The position numbers were made by a program, and so were the translations under genes. Of a stretch of DNA of 64,000 bases, positions 36,060-47,480 are shown piece after piece. Source of the stretch: Stictocephala bisonia (Eukaryota > Arthropoda > Insecta > Hemiptera > Membracidae). Each line of letters begins with the position of its first letter. Within the stretch, counting starts at the first letter, position 1. Below the pieces are notes generated by a model. It saw nothing but the letters and a program-made list of their open reading frames with translations, had not been told where the DNA came from and ran no database searches. The stretch covers positions 3,408,730-3,472,729 of the forward strand of contig JAQJVL010000046.1 in assembly GCA_035578905.1 (NCBI GenBank). The letters run 5' to 3'.

Positions 36060-36880
36060 TTGTTGAGGTTGTGTATGAAGATATTGATAGATATGAAGAC
36101 TTGTGCGGATGATACCATATTTAGTATTTCAAGTAAGAACCGAGAACATCTTGAAGTTAATACATTCGTTCAGTGCGGCGCCCTTCTGCAGTGGTTGGAG
36201 GATAACTGCCTTACGGTAAACGTATCCAAAACAAAAATTTTCGATATTTATTTAGGACACTCAAAATAGCAGTTTTTCTCCTATAAACTCTCACATTGGA
36301 GATTCTGAAATTCAATCATCACTTTTTGGGATTGTTAGTGGACCCCTACCTAAAATACCACTATCACGTTGGTAAAGTGGGTGGCAAAGTGAGGAGGCAT
36401 TTTTGTATTGCGTAGACTATCATATTTTATCAGTAAATATATACTATTGGCTGCTTACTTTGTTTGTATTTCCCCGCATATGGTCTATTAATTTGAGGAG
36501 CTGAATCCGCAGGTATCCGTTATATTTTCCGTTTTTTAAAAAAAGCGATAAGAATCTTGCTTGGCCTCCATGAGTCACAATCGTGCAGAGGCAAGTTTCG
36601 CTCAGCGAGTATGTTGACCTTTCCTTGTCTGAATATTTTTGAGACTGTCATTTTTTGAACGTAATATCCACTTTTATCCATCACAAACACACTCCGTTTT
36701 TGTTAAACCAAATACTTATCCCTCTATTCCTTCTTTGACAAACAAGTTCGTGGTTCCTCAATACAATTATTTAATAATTTACCATCATGTCTTAGAGCAC
36801 AGTCTTCTTTCACTCTTTTTAAAAAGCATTTACAAGAATTTCTTGTCTACAAGTAATGTTATTCAGTTAGTAGTGTTTTA
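36060..36880 (+). mobile_element. LINE RT fragment
   Basis: Encodes CADDTIFSISSKN (degenerate YADD site) and LQWLEDNCLTVNVSKTKI, then, after frameshifts, C-terminal sequence such as NKFVVPQYNYLI at 36,639-36,881. Broken. Confidence 0.7.
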
Positions 36881-37219
36881 GCAGATAAGGACTTAACCTA
36901 AGTTCGATTGTTTTATCACTTGAATACTACTCATGTACAGTAGCTTTAACTGACTCTTGTTATGCAATATTACTGTTGTTAATCGACCAATTAAGATTTT
37001 GATTTTATTTGTTAACACTGTTTCAGTATAACTATTGTTATTTTTTGTCGGCAGTAAATGTTCTTATTATTATTCGTATTTATATATTAGATTGTAAACT
37101 ATTTATTATATACGATATATATCGTATGGTTTGTTGTCAGATACCATTGTTAATCATAAAGCTGCGATGTATATCTGGATAAATATAAACGTCATGATTA
37201 TGTATTCATTGATTATAAA

Positions 37220-37673
37220 ATGTAAAGTGATCTCTTGTCACAAAGCTAAGTCCAATCTATCGAGTCATCTAACACCTGCCTCACGATTTTGTGGCTAATA
37301 CCTCCGTAAAAGAGCGCAGGGGGCACTCTGTAACTATGTGATCCATTGTTTGGATATACTCCCAGCAATCAAATGACTGATCTACTGTCAATCCCCATTT
37401 ATACTTCCAGTATTTGCATCTGCCAACGCCAGTCCGGAACCGATTTAACAGTGTCCACTCCGTACGAGTGCGGTTCATCCCACCTACTGATATTGACGGA
37501 TCGTTTATAAAAAACTTATTACGTCCATCAAAACTGTTCCACGTTACGGCCCAGCGGTATTGGGCGAGAAGTTTGATCTGCTTAAATGGAAAGCAGTACG
37601 TAGAGGTGGGTTTCGAGATTTTAAGCGACCGTCTTGACTGGGAGTTCCTGTATAATGGGTAGGTGCGGGGCAT
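37220..37673 (-). mobile_element. LINE C-terminal fragment, QTMDHIV family, copy 2
   Basis: Longest open piece of this family (130 codons): GRNKFFINDPSISVGGMNRT, RTGVGRCKYWKYKWGL, SFDCWEYIQTMDHIVTECPL. The 3' UTR runs to about 37,220. Head-to-head with copy 3. Confidence 0.75.
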
Positions 37674-38029
37674 TACAGAGCTTATTGAATTCTTTTAGTT
37701 GTGCCTCCTGACGTCTTATCTCTGGAAGAACTATATTGCACAGCAACGGGATGTGATGTTGTTCGCGTCCACAGCAATTATTTAAAGCTGTACGTACACC
37801 CTAGGTAGTTCTAAACGAATCTGGTAGCTGGAATATCACGTTTTTGTGATCTCCAAGCTATGGCAGATAATTATGAATAGAAAAGAGATATTTTATAAAA
37901 ACTAACTATGATAAAAACTACTACCAATAGTGGAGATATTGTTAGAATTGATGCGTTTTTATTGTCTGAAATGGAAAACCACCTCTTCACCTGGCTTTCC
38001 AGTTCATCTCAAACAATAATCGCGGATGA

Positions 38030-38345
38030 TTGACGGTCGAACATGTTTCTGGTATCAGACTCTTTGACCGTCATAGGTGGAATAAACCCTCCTCGTAAGG
38101 AATGGACTATGTTGAGTCACTTTCGCACTTGCGTGGGAAGATGCAACAACTGGAAATATAAGTACCCCCTACATATACATCAAGCAAATTATCAGTCATG
38201 TGATTAAGGAACCGACATTCAAACTACGGATCACATAGTTAAGGATTTCCCATTGTATTCTTTTCAGGGGAATTAGCTGGTCCTCTTTCAATCGGAGAAG
38301 CTGGCGTTGAGGGTTACGAAACATGGATTTGGCCCTGTGATCCTA
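38030..38345 (+). mobile_element. LINE C-terminal fragment, QTMDHIV family, copy 3
   Basis: Plus strand reads PPRKEWTMLSHFRTCVGRCN, then IQTTDHIVKDFPLYSFQGN, with stops and frameshifts. It shares its 3' end (gccctgtgatcctagattct) with copy 1. Confidence 0.7.
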
Positions 38346-38369
38346 GATTCTTTTATTTTTCATAAACAC

Positions 38370-38640
38370 ATTACATACATGAGCTATGTCAATAATAAAT
38401 ACACAATACAGCTCTCAATATGGAAATTTAAAATATAAAAGGAAAACTCTTAAATCTTAAAATTAACAGTGTTTAAATTTAGAAAGACATGGACACTGTA
38501 AAACGATTGTTCTAATAAAAAGTATTTACATTTTCGCGGAATTCTCGTATTGGTACCTCAGTTTTAAGAAGTGCAGGCAGGGCGTTAAACAGTTCGATGC
38601 AATTATATATACAACACATTTATTTGGAAAAAAGAAGTGA
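38370..38640 (-). mobile_element. LINE C-terminal fragment
   Basis: Minus strand reads IELFNALPALLKTEVPIREF, followed by RENVNTFY, the LINE tail pattern (xxxFNxLPxxLK...F). Short and broken. Confidence 0.5.
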
Positions 38641-39933
38641 AATGCTTTGGAGTTTGAATGTTTAGTCGTGGAGGAAATGAATCAGGAGTTAATAAACTTT
38701 GGCTGGCAAAAAAAAATATATATTTTAATTGAAAATCAAGGTAGCTAAAATGAATAGAGAAATAAAAGTTAAGATTCTTTTTGTTTGAATATATTCATGC
38801 AGTATTCCTTTTGCCTGAGGGAAAATATACGGAGCACTTTTTTCTGTTGCCTGAAAATATGTTTTGTCCTTTCTACTTAAGATTTTATTTTATTTATAAA
38901 TATAACTTTTTTTTCATTCCTCCTACTTTTAATTTAGTAGTCAGCTTTAAAAGCTATACTATATATAATCTAAAATAAAATCTATAAAATCAAATTATAC
39001 ACTATTTTTTAAACACACTTCATTTACAAGATTGTCCCATTTTTTAAGTTACATGTTTCATGAATTTCATATAATTTATCCTTCCGATAAAGAAGCCTGC
39101 CTTATTTCCAATATCCATACTACTTCAGTAGTTTAGTGCCTTCACCAAGGACAAGGCAAATTCTGCAGTACACAACTGTATCTGGATCACAGCGTTACGC
39201 CGTCACACTTGACTAATTACCATGTTGTACGACAAGACTACTCTCGTGTTTTCTTCACAGAATTGTTTCTCTCATTCACTCAAATTATAAAACAGATAAA
39301 TGTCAATTAAACAAAACGCAGTTTTACCGACCCACCTGCGCACCCATATACTTACACGTCGACATCTCCCATACATATGGGTTTCAATCAATTATTTTAC
39401 CATGCTTTCAGTTACAAAAACATAAAGCTATGTCAGACAACGAAAGACGTTCTTTATGTCAAATGTACCAAATAAAAGAGGATTTATTAGGGAATTTTTT
39501 TGATGGTTTGACACCTTCCACATTCGCATTTTGGTGATGAAAACTCCTCTTAAAGTTAGAAGTGAATGTGTAAAACTTACAAATTTTGTACTTTCATACA
39601 CCTTAAACAACAATAAAAGGCAATCAATCTTACCAAAAAACAGTTTATTCTGATGAATATTTAACGCTGTTTAAGAATATACCATACTTATGAGAATTTT
39701 ATTTCGATTATTATAGGAAAAACTGACATTGTTAGTCACAAATCACTAATTTTGTAAAGAACCTTTACAAATCACTAGTTAGATAGAAATTTGAATAAAA
39801 AATGTCTAAAACCACTGTTTTACTCCATCCACCGTGTACAATGAACCAGTAAAATTTTAAATAATAAGTGCTAATCACCCTGTATATAGCATACATATAA
39901 ATAGATTATTGTCATTCACCCACAAGTAGAGAT
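38641..39933. other. No recognised feature
   Basis: AT-rich, no coding signal. Confidence 0.4.
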
Positions 39934-41000
39934 ATGTTCAAAAATAGGATGCCTAGACAAACTCACTTTGACAAACCCTATCGTGTCGTCATTGGCGACA
40001 GAAAAGATTGGGAACAAGGTGAATCAATCGCAATGAAGAACGTGATTACGTGGTACACAGATGGCTCACGAACCATCCTTGGATCTGGTTACGGGGTCTA
40101 TGGTGCCAGGTCAAAAACTGAGTTCAGTTGTAGCCTCGGCAAACTGGCTATGGTTTTTCAGGCGGAAGTGGCTGCAATAACTGCCTATGCTTAGACAAAC
40201 ATAGATTTGGGCGTTATGGGAAAAACAATCTATCTGAACTCAGGCAGCCAAGCGGCACTAAGATCACTTGCGTCGAGTCTAGTTTGGGACTGTCACGGGG
40301 TTCTTAAAACGCTGGCGCGTTCCAATAGGGTAATCCTGTCATAGGTGCTAGGTCACACCGGGGTACTGGGAAACGAGAGGGCAGACCACTGTGCCAGGAG
40401 AGGCACTGAGGAACGTCTCGTTGGCCCAGAGCCGGCATACGAGGTTGCCTGCAGCCTCGCCAAGAGAGTTGCCTTTACATGGGTCGCTGGCAAGTTTCAG
40501 GAGACCTGTGTAATAGGCAAGCAAAGGAGGTCCTGTTGGGGCCGTCGTACTCTGAAGGTCTTTCTCTTGCAAGATCAGAACTCCGACGGTTGGTTGGTTT
40601 TATAACTGGACACTGGACGTTATGGGCACACATGAACAAGATGGGGTTCACAACCCCCATTCTCTTGTTTAGGAAATGTGAGGAGGAGGAGGAGTCTGGA
40701 CGGCACATCCTCTTCCATTGCCCGGCCCTAGCTAAGAAGCGATCTCTCACCTTGGGCGGTGTTTTAGAACGTGGCCAAGGTGTAGCACAGATAACCTTAC
40801 CAAGGCAATCTCAAGGTTCTCTAAAGACCTTGGGTTGGATGAGGTTTGAAGTTCTGTAAAGGAGGTCGCATAATAAGCCTTTTTGGCTTAAGGACCGTTA
40901 CCAGGTTTGGAAGCCTGGCCCTCCAAATCGTAAAAAAATAACCCAAAAATTTAAGAGAATTGCAAATCTGATAGGCAATACTGTTAATTGGGAGTTTAAG
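39934..41000 (+). mobile_element. I/R1-type LINE 3' part with RNase H domain (pseudogene)
   Basis: RNase H motifs in order: WYTDGSRTILGSGYGVYG (first Asp), FQAEVAAITAYA (Glu), IYLNSGSQAALRSL (normally a SDSQAA motif; the catalytic Asp is replaced), LGHTGVLGNERADHCARRG. After a frameshift near 40,480 a second frame gives GHWTLWAHMNKMG and CEEEEESGRHILFHCPAL, the C-terminal Cys/His finger. LINEs with RNase H belong to the I/R1/Loa group. In-frame stops at 40,194 and 40,342 and the frameshift make it dead. It lies 3' of NPF on the opposite strand. Confidence 0.85.
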
Positions 41001-41270
41001 CCCACTGTCGCTAAGTTTGTTTAAAAAAATATATAATGAATTACATTACTTATCTTAACAGATTACTTAATATACAAATGGGCAAATAAAAATACAAGCT
41101 ACCAGAAGATGTTATATTTTAATAATGGCATTGTTGTGTCAGTTAGTACAAACACTGTTATAATGAAAACCACACAACTTGAACAAATTAATGTATAAAA
41201 AATATTTAACCGACAACACCCGCTTCAGCAGGAATCACAGGAAACTTATAAAACTGTTTTTAGAAGGATT

Positions 41271-41415
41271 TCATTCTTGTTGCTGGGGTTGGTAGTACTG
41301 TATGATGTCATACAGTTCAGAGCTGTCAGCCTGAGAAGATTGCTGCGCCGGGAATTGGTAGCTAGACAATACCTCTCTGGTGACAGGCTTGCTGGCCGCT
41401 GTCCTCTTGCCAAAC
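41271..41415 (-). CDS. NPF: Neuropeptide F precursor, coding exon B (amidation site and C-terminal peptide)
   Basis: The acceptor ttgtgcag precedes 41415; the first base completes Arg66. The exon then reads FGKRTAASK: Phe67, the amide donor Gly68 and the dibasic cleavage site Lys69-Arg70. The mature peptide thus ends GRPRF-amide. A C-terminal propeptide of 43 residues follows (TAASKPVTREV... to ...IIQYYQPQQQE) and then a TGA stop at 41271-41273. The joined precursor is 113 residues, a normal length for insect NPF. The intron is 360 bp. An ATTAAA on the minus strand near 41,116-41,121 is a possible polyadenylation signal. Confidence 0.95.
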
Positions 41416-41775
41416 CTGCACAACAGACATGTGTAAAACCACTACCAAAGAATGTAAAAAATGTTAAAACTATTTTTCATTCTTTCATACGTTACCAAAA
41501 TATGTAAGTTTAAATACGAAATGTTCCTTATGTGCCACACTTCCTTCCACGCATAAATAATTTGAATTTATTCCATGTTCGCACTAACCAGACTTTAAGT
41601 TAACTTCCCTAGTAATGACTTTCCTAGTATGAAATTTGTGTTTGAAAATTGTAAACAATAACAGTGTCTCCAAACTTGTGCAAATGGATTAATTTCAGTT
41701 AAAAGAACGTAAACGGATTGAAGTACAGCATCAAATTTAAGAAACAAGCTGTCAAAAACTGAAGACATACTTTAC

Positions 41776-41972
41776 CTAGGTCTCCCTACAACAGCGAAAT
41801 ACTGTCCAAGTTGATCGAGGTATAAGCGTAGGTCTTCAGGCGAGGCAAACGACTTGGGACGTGCCGGCCTGGCAATCGCATCAGGTCCGCCCAGAGGTTC
41901 GCAGCAGCAGGGCGTGGCAAGGACCAGCATGCACAAGCAGCCTGCTAGAGCCAGGTTGACAGTCCACATCAT
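41776..41972 (-). CDS. NPF: Neuropeptide F precursor, coding exon A (signal peptide and NPF)
   Basis: Encodes residues 1-65 and two bases of codon 66. Residues 1 to about 24 (MMWTVNLALAGCLCMLVLA...) are a signal peptide. It is followed by an NPF peptide with RPARPKSF, SPEDLRLYLDQLGQYFAVV and the C-terminus GRPR, completed by Phe67 in the next exon. NPF is the invertebrate homologue of vertebrate NPY: a secreted, C-terminally amidated brain-gut peptide that controls feeding and related behaviour through a G-protein-coupled receptor. A donor site gtaaag follows the AG of the penultimate Arg codon (phase 2), the signature intron position of NPY/NPF genes. An acceptor tttcag lies just 5' of the ATG, so a separate 5' UTR exon is expected. 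Two adjacent ATGs make the exact start ambiguous by one codon. Confidence 0.95.
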
Positions 41973-42889
41973 TCTGAAACAATGTCACATCATAAGACTC
42001 AGTTGAAGCTCCTAGCAATAAGAGCATACATAGCTTCTAAAGATGGATGGAGAAGAAGGAAGATCCCTTTCTCGCTGTGGAGCTCGTTTGTAACATTGTA
42101 TCGTTGATGTTTACTTACTTCTTTCTTAAGGTAATTCAGTTGTAGGAACACGAATGCTCCAGTCATTTTGTCAAGAGGTGGAGTACAGAATACATACACA
42201 CCCTTCGAACAAGATATAAGTGGACGGTTAACAAGGAGGTTGTCAAGGAAGGGGACTTGGTGGTCGTGCGAGAGGACTCCTTCATTTTCATGGACCCTTG
42301 CAAGACTCATTTTTTTGTCTTCAGGAAAGGATGGAATCACACGTGTCGTCCACACCATTCTGCAAACATGTTACATCATATGGCTCAGTTGAGTATACTA
42401 AAGAAAGTTTATATTTACTTCTCTATGTTTTACTATGTCTATGTTTTACTTCTCAACAAAGGAAACGTTACTCGGCCAGTCAGTAAGGTAACTGTTCTCT
42501 ATGCAAATGTACCATACGATGACAATATGCGAGAATTTTGAATAGACCCACTTTCACTGTTCATTTAAGATGAATTGGTTTTGTTAATAAAATATGTTTC
42601 CATGGCATTTAAATATATTAGTTTTAGCTGCTGTTTTTTGAAGATGGCATTTAAACGTTAGCGATTTATCTAACGTTACTCTCAGGTACTGAGGATGATA
42701 ATTGTAGTGGAGTTTTACACAATTTAGAAAGGTGTTCTATTTTCGATTAGCTAGTCGGTTACTTAGGTGAGAGCAAACCACTTCGGTTTTATTTATAGGT
42801 TAGGATTTAGCTTTCAGCTTCTAACATATTCTTCGAGGGCTGAAGGGTCACTTGTGAGTGTTTCTTCAGTATCTGAAGTACTTGTGTTT
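41973..42889. other. Region upstream of NPF
   Basis: Expected to hold the NPF 5' UTR intron and, further right, its promoter. It contains the partial duplicate at 42,347-42,392. The minus frame at 41,999-42,358 contains HDHQVPFLDNLLVNRP, loosely like a Penelope RT motif, which is too weak to call. No TATA box could be fixed. Confidence 0.35.
42347..42392 (-). repeat. Partial duplicate of the NPF acceptor and start-codon segment
   Basis: About 45 bp here matches 41,957-42,002 with few changes: both read (minus strand) a ctgagNcNtatgatgt block, a T-rich acceptor ending CAGA-ATG and then a TGTGGAC context. The frame that follows begins MVWT where NPF begins MMWT, but there is no NPF-like sequence after it. 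The offset is about 390 bp. Confidence 0.55.
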
Positions 42890-45800
42890 TTAGCTAAAAC
42901 AATGCCATCTGCAAAACGAACACCAAATCAGGAAATGTCTACACCTGCTACATTACTTTATGGACTATCTTCATCATCTACACCAAATGAGTCTTTTGTC
43001 AAGCAGCCATACACCTCTAAAACTAACTTAGATATTCACAATCATGTAAATAGACCTAGAAGCAGGCAATCCCACTCTCCTTGTTATATACACAAAGCTT
43101 GACTAATCTGACTAAGGTCGAAGAATTTAATATGTTAATGACTGCTCATAATGCACTTGTATTAACAGAGCAGTGGTTAAAAGAAGATAATTTATTGATA
43201 TTAGATAAGATAAGGTTATAACCTGGCTGCATAATACCTAATACCTGATCGAGTACGAGGATTTGCCTGTTAGTGCGTGAGTTTCTGTCGTTTAATGCAA
43301 TAGATAGTATATCTAGATTTAATGTCCTAGCTGAGTTGGTGTGCTGCGCAGCTACAGTCAAGTGTTCCCTAAACGTAGTATTGTTTGGAGTATACAGGCT
43401 ACCTCATAAGCATAAGAGTCAGTTAGAATGCTTTTTCAAATTGTTAGATGAAATTTTAAAATGTACTAAATTAAAGTTTTCTAAACACATTAATTCTGTC
43501 AGGGGACTTCAATATAAATTTACGATATATCGGGCAGGATAGAACAAATTTTTATCTATATTAGAACCATATAACCTTAAACCTCACATTTTAAATCCTA
43601 CTAGGATAGAACCAACCAAGCCTCATGTATAGATAACATTATTAGTGACATATAGACCTTTGTAATAGTATTGTATTTGTGTTTCCAATTTAAGATTATC
43701 GAGTAGTAACAGCTCTCATGAAAAAAGAAGAGTTTTTGGTACTAACAACATAAATAATTGTATTTCCAATCTAAAAGATATGTCCTGACAGGAAATGTAC
43801 ATTTTACGTAGTGAAAACAATGATAATTTGAGCCTATAATAAGTTTTTAGACATTTTTATAGTACTTTCATTCAGCTTTTCCTATGGTTAAAAAAATGCA
43901 AAATAAAACCTATAGACAACATTTGGATAACTAAAGGAATACACATTTCATGTGCACTTAAAAGAATTTCATAGTCTGGCTAAGGAATCTTGTGACGCAA
44001 ACTTTTATTGTATGTTACAAAAAGTAAGTACTTTTATTGTACTTACAAAAAGATTTTTAAACCATGAGTAAACGCAGCTTAAAAAATGCGAATAAAAACG
44101 TAATTTTTAATTCACGGAACAAACAGAAGACAACATGGGACATGGTAAAGAGATAAACTAAAAAAGTGACCGTAAAAAAACCAATACATTTGCAGGTCAT
44201 GGGTAAAATCGTTAGTGACTGTCTCGTTAGCTTTTAACGACTATTTTAGTACTACATGTAGTAAGATGAATGTCAGCCCAGAAGTCCTAAATGAGTTTAT
44301 AACTAAACAACCCCCTTCTGATTTCAGTAATTTTGAACCACTTCTTATAAATTATACTCTTAAATTTATTTCTGAGATAAAACCATCTAGATGCGTTGGC
44401 TGGAACGGTAACATTCTAGTTATGTTTATAAACATTATAGAATGTTAATCTATGTTATTCTTAACATTCTATTAAAAGAATGCGCACACACGTAATAAAT
44501 ATGTCACTCCAAACAGGATTATTTCCAGATTCCTTAAAACACTCTTCTATCATTCCAGTTTTTAAAAAAGGTAATCCACAACATATTGAAAATTATAAGC
44601 CCATATCAATTCTTCCTGCATTCTCAAACATTTTTGAAAAAGCTGCTCTAAAGCATTTATAATCTTTCTTTTAAGATAATCATACTCTGCATGATTTTCA
44701 ATTCGGGTTCAGAAAGAACAAAAACATACAATCTGCATTATATATCTTTGATACGTAGATTTCATCTGCTGTGGACGAGTAGCAGAGTGGGAGTTTTCTG
44801 TTACTTGTCCAAGGCATTTGACTGTGTGAATCACAAGCTTCTTATTCGTAAACTTTTAAAATTTGGCATCAAAATTAAAGTTCTAAATTGGTTCTCCTCC
44901 TGTCTTAGTAATCGCAAACAAAACAAGTTATAATTGGGATAGAAACGACATCAGAATATCTCCCAGTTCAGAACGGAGTCCACAAGGTTCTATATTAGGC
45001 CCAAATTTATTCATAATTTATAGCAATGATCTTCCACAGAGTATATAAAACTCTCTAGCTTCCACTTACGCAGATGATACTACAATTTTCATAAAAAATT
45101 CAAATAGAGCTATCCTTCTAAATAACCTTATTACAGATTTCGATTCGTTAAAACAAGGTTTTCTATCAATAGTCTGCTAATGAATGAATTAGCTTTTGCT
45201 ATTAATTTCCATTCAAACTACCGAAACGTTTTTAGAGCTGACGATTCATATCTTCGACAAGAGATGATTTCCTCAGCCAAAGGGACATTTTTATGCCTCT
45301 ATTGAGAGTACTGTGACCTGGGGAGCTCATATGAGTAGCGTCTTTACATCTTTAAACAAAGCCCATTATGATATTTTCTCTTATCAAAGATAACAGATAT
45401 CAAAACACTTTTAATAGTCAACTAATCATATGCTTTTTCTCACTTAACATATGGACGCAATACGACGCATTCTATGGGGAAACTCAACTCACGCTTATAC
45501 AATTTTTAAAATAAAAAAAGACCATTCGTGTAATTTCCAACGCATCCAATAGATTCTCATGTAAACAGCTTTTTTCTAAACTTAACATTCTACCATTCCC
45601 ATGTATTTATATCTATCAAATGCTTCTTTTTGTAAAACAAAATCCAAATTTATTCCTGACAATAGACAACCCACCTACACCACGAGAATACTCATAGTAT
45701 AAATTTACCTTCACACAAGACGGCTTCTTCCCCCTAACTACATAGAAATAAAAATTTACAATAAAATGCCATTATACCATAAAAAAAATCCGCACAAAAG

Positions 45801-46075
45801 TTCGAGACACTGCTCCGTGAGTTCTTAAACAACTCTTAACAAAATTGTTTTTGCTGTGCATTTACAGACTCTTATTTATTAATTGATTTTAATGTTTTTA
45901 ACTCCTGAAGGTAACTTGTGAATTATCTTTTATTGTAATCGCCTTATTTATAAATCTTTAAATGTATTTTAGTGATTAAGATGTAATTACACATTATTTA
46001 TTAAATTACGATGTCACCTGTTTATTTAACTATTGTAAACGTTATATGACAATAAAGATATTGAATTGAATAAGT
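42890..46075 (+). mobile_element. Long, decayed Jockey/CR1-group LINE
   Basis: Nearly full length, all coding parts broken. Endonuclease region 43,080-43,560: NLTKVEEFNMLMTAHNALVL, TEQWLKEDN, VVLFGVYRLPHKHKS and GDFNINLRYIGQD. Reverse transcriptase 44,215-45,130: SSIIPVFKKGNPQHIENYKP, ISILPAF, SKAFDCVNHKLLIRKLLKFG, SPQGSILGP and the catalytic YADDT (about 45,068). C-terminal tail to 45,800, then a 3' UTR ending acaataaagatattgaattgaat at about 46,071. Upstream frames (42,900-43,100) may be ORF1 or 5' UTR. Confidence 0.85.
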
Positions 46076-46672
46076 ACATTTTCTAGACTTTGTGATTGGC
46101 ATGTCAGCGATATACGTGTTGAAAAAAAAATGGAGAAAGTACAGATCCCTTAGCAGCTGTCTAAAAGAGCGTCTAATGAGAGTGTAAAAAAAAGGGAAAT
46201 TTAATTATACCGAAGGAGGGTTTCAAGAGTAAATAAAGAAGGAAAATTCAACAGCTTATAGTTTCTAAAGAATTCTTTTACAGGATTGATTTTTTTGCAG
46301 AAAATATAACTCTTATGGCTTTCAAAAAAACTAATTCTATGGCTTTCATATCCCCATAAGGGTAAAATATTCAATAGCGTCTCTTTATTAGCTTTGGAAT
46401 ATAATTCTGATTTTGCTTTGGAAAACATTGACGATCCCATTGAACTAACAGAAAAGATGAAGTTGTTGGTAAAATATGGCAAAATATTAATATATAAACT
46501 TACAAATACCTAAAACACATCTACTTCATATTATTTAAATTAAAAAAAACTTAGTTATATTTTAATATTTGCATGATGTTCAGGAATATCTTGAAAATAT
46601 TAAATTAGGATAATATATTGTCTTCACAACCAAGATAGAATATGTTAATAGAGCAATTTAAATACAATTTCC

Positions 46673-47110
46673 AAATATATTACAATATGAGCACAAAATG
46701 CACAAATACATTACAATATAAGCACAACATTCACAAGTATATTATAATGTAAGCAAAAAAGCACGAATATACTGCAATATGAGCACAAAATGCTCAAATA
46801 CTATGGTGATAGATTTCAACAAATAACATTTACATTCCTCAAACAAGCGGGATTCACAAAAGTATTTGTGCATTTTGTGATTATATTTTTAAATTTTTGT
46901 GCTCATATTGCAGTATATTTGAGCATTTTGTACTGTACTGTAGTATATTTGTACTTTTGTGCTGATATTTTGATATATTTGTGTATTTTGTATTTATATT
47001 GTAGTATATTTGTGCTTTTTGTTCTTACATTGTAATACATTTGTGCATTTTGTGCTCATATTGTGGCATATTTGTGCAATTTGTGCTCATATTGTAATAT
47101 ATTTGTGTTG
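46673..47110. repeat. Inverted repeat built from short tandem units
   Basis: The left part (46,673-46,800) consists of units like atattacaatatgagcacaaa. The right part (46,855-47,110) consists of the inverted units ttttgtgctcatattgtaat, each about 31-38 bp. Each arm is thus itself a degenerate tandem array, and together they form a palindrome around about 46,830. Confidence 0.75.
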
Positions 47111-47480
47111 TGTGTTTTTACAGTTCATTTGTACTGTCAAATATAACATAATGGTTGTAGTTAAGTATAAGAGGGATGAATACTGCGGTGGAGACACCAG
47201 GAAACCGGCAAGTGGCCGGACAGACACGGACGAGGGGAAGATTGCTTTGTTTGACTTGTCTGCAAATAAACCCCATATCAGTCAGCTCTTTGTTTGCACA
47301 AACTATTATTTTGGTCCTTAGTCATTCGCAACAAAAACGTAAAAAAATAGAGGCCTTTGCTCAAAACTATCAGATTAATCGTTCCCTAACCTAACCTAAC
47401 AAAAATAACCGTTAGAATAGAATAAGTTTTGCATTGGTCAAACCTGTACGAATTACGAAAATACGTTTTTTTAATTATTC

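Noticed and set aside
41999..42358. Penelope-like reverse transcriptase on the minus strand
   Set aside because: Only a short VPFLDNLLVNRP resemblance; no YxDD or GIY-YIG motif nearby.
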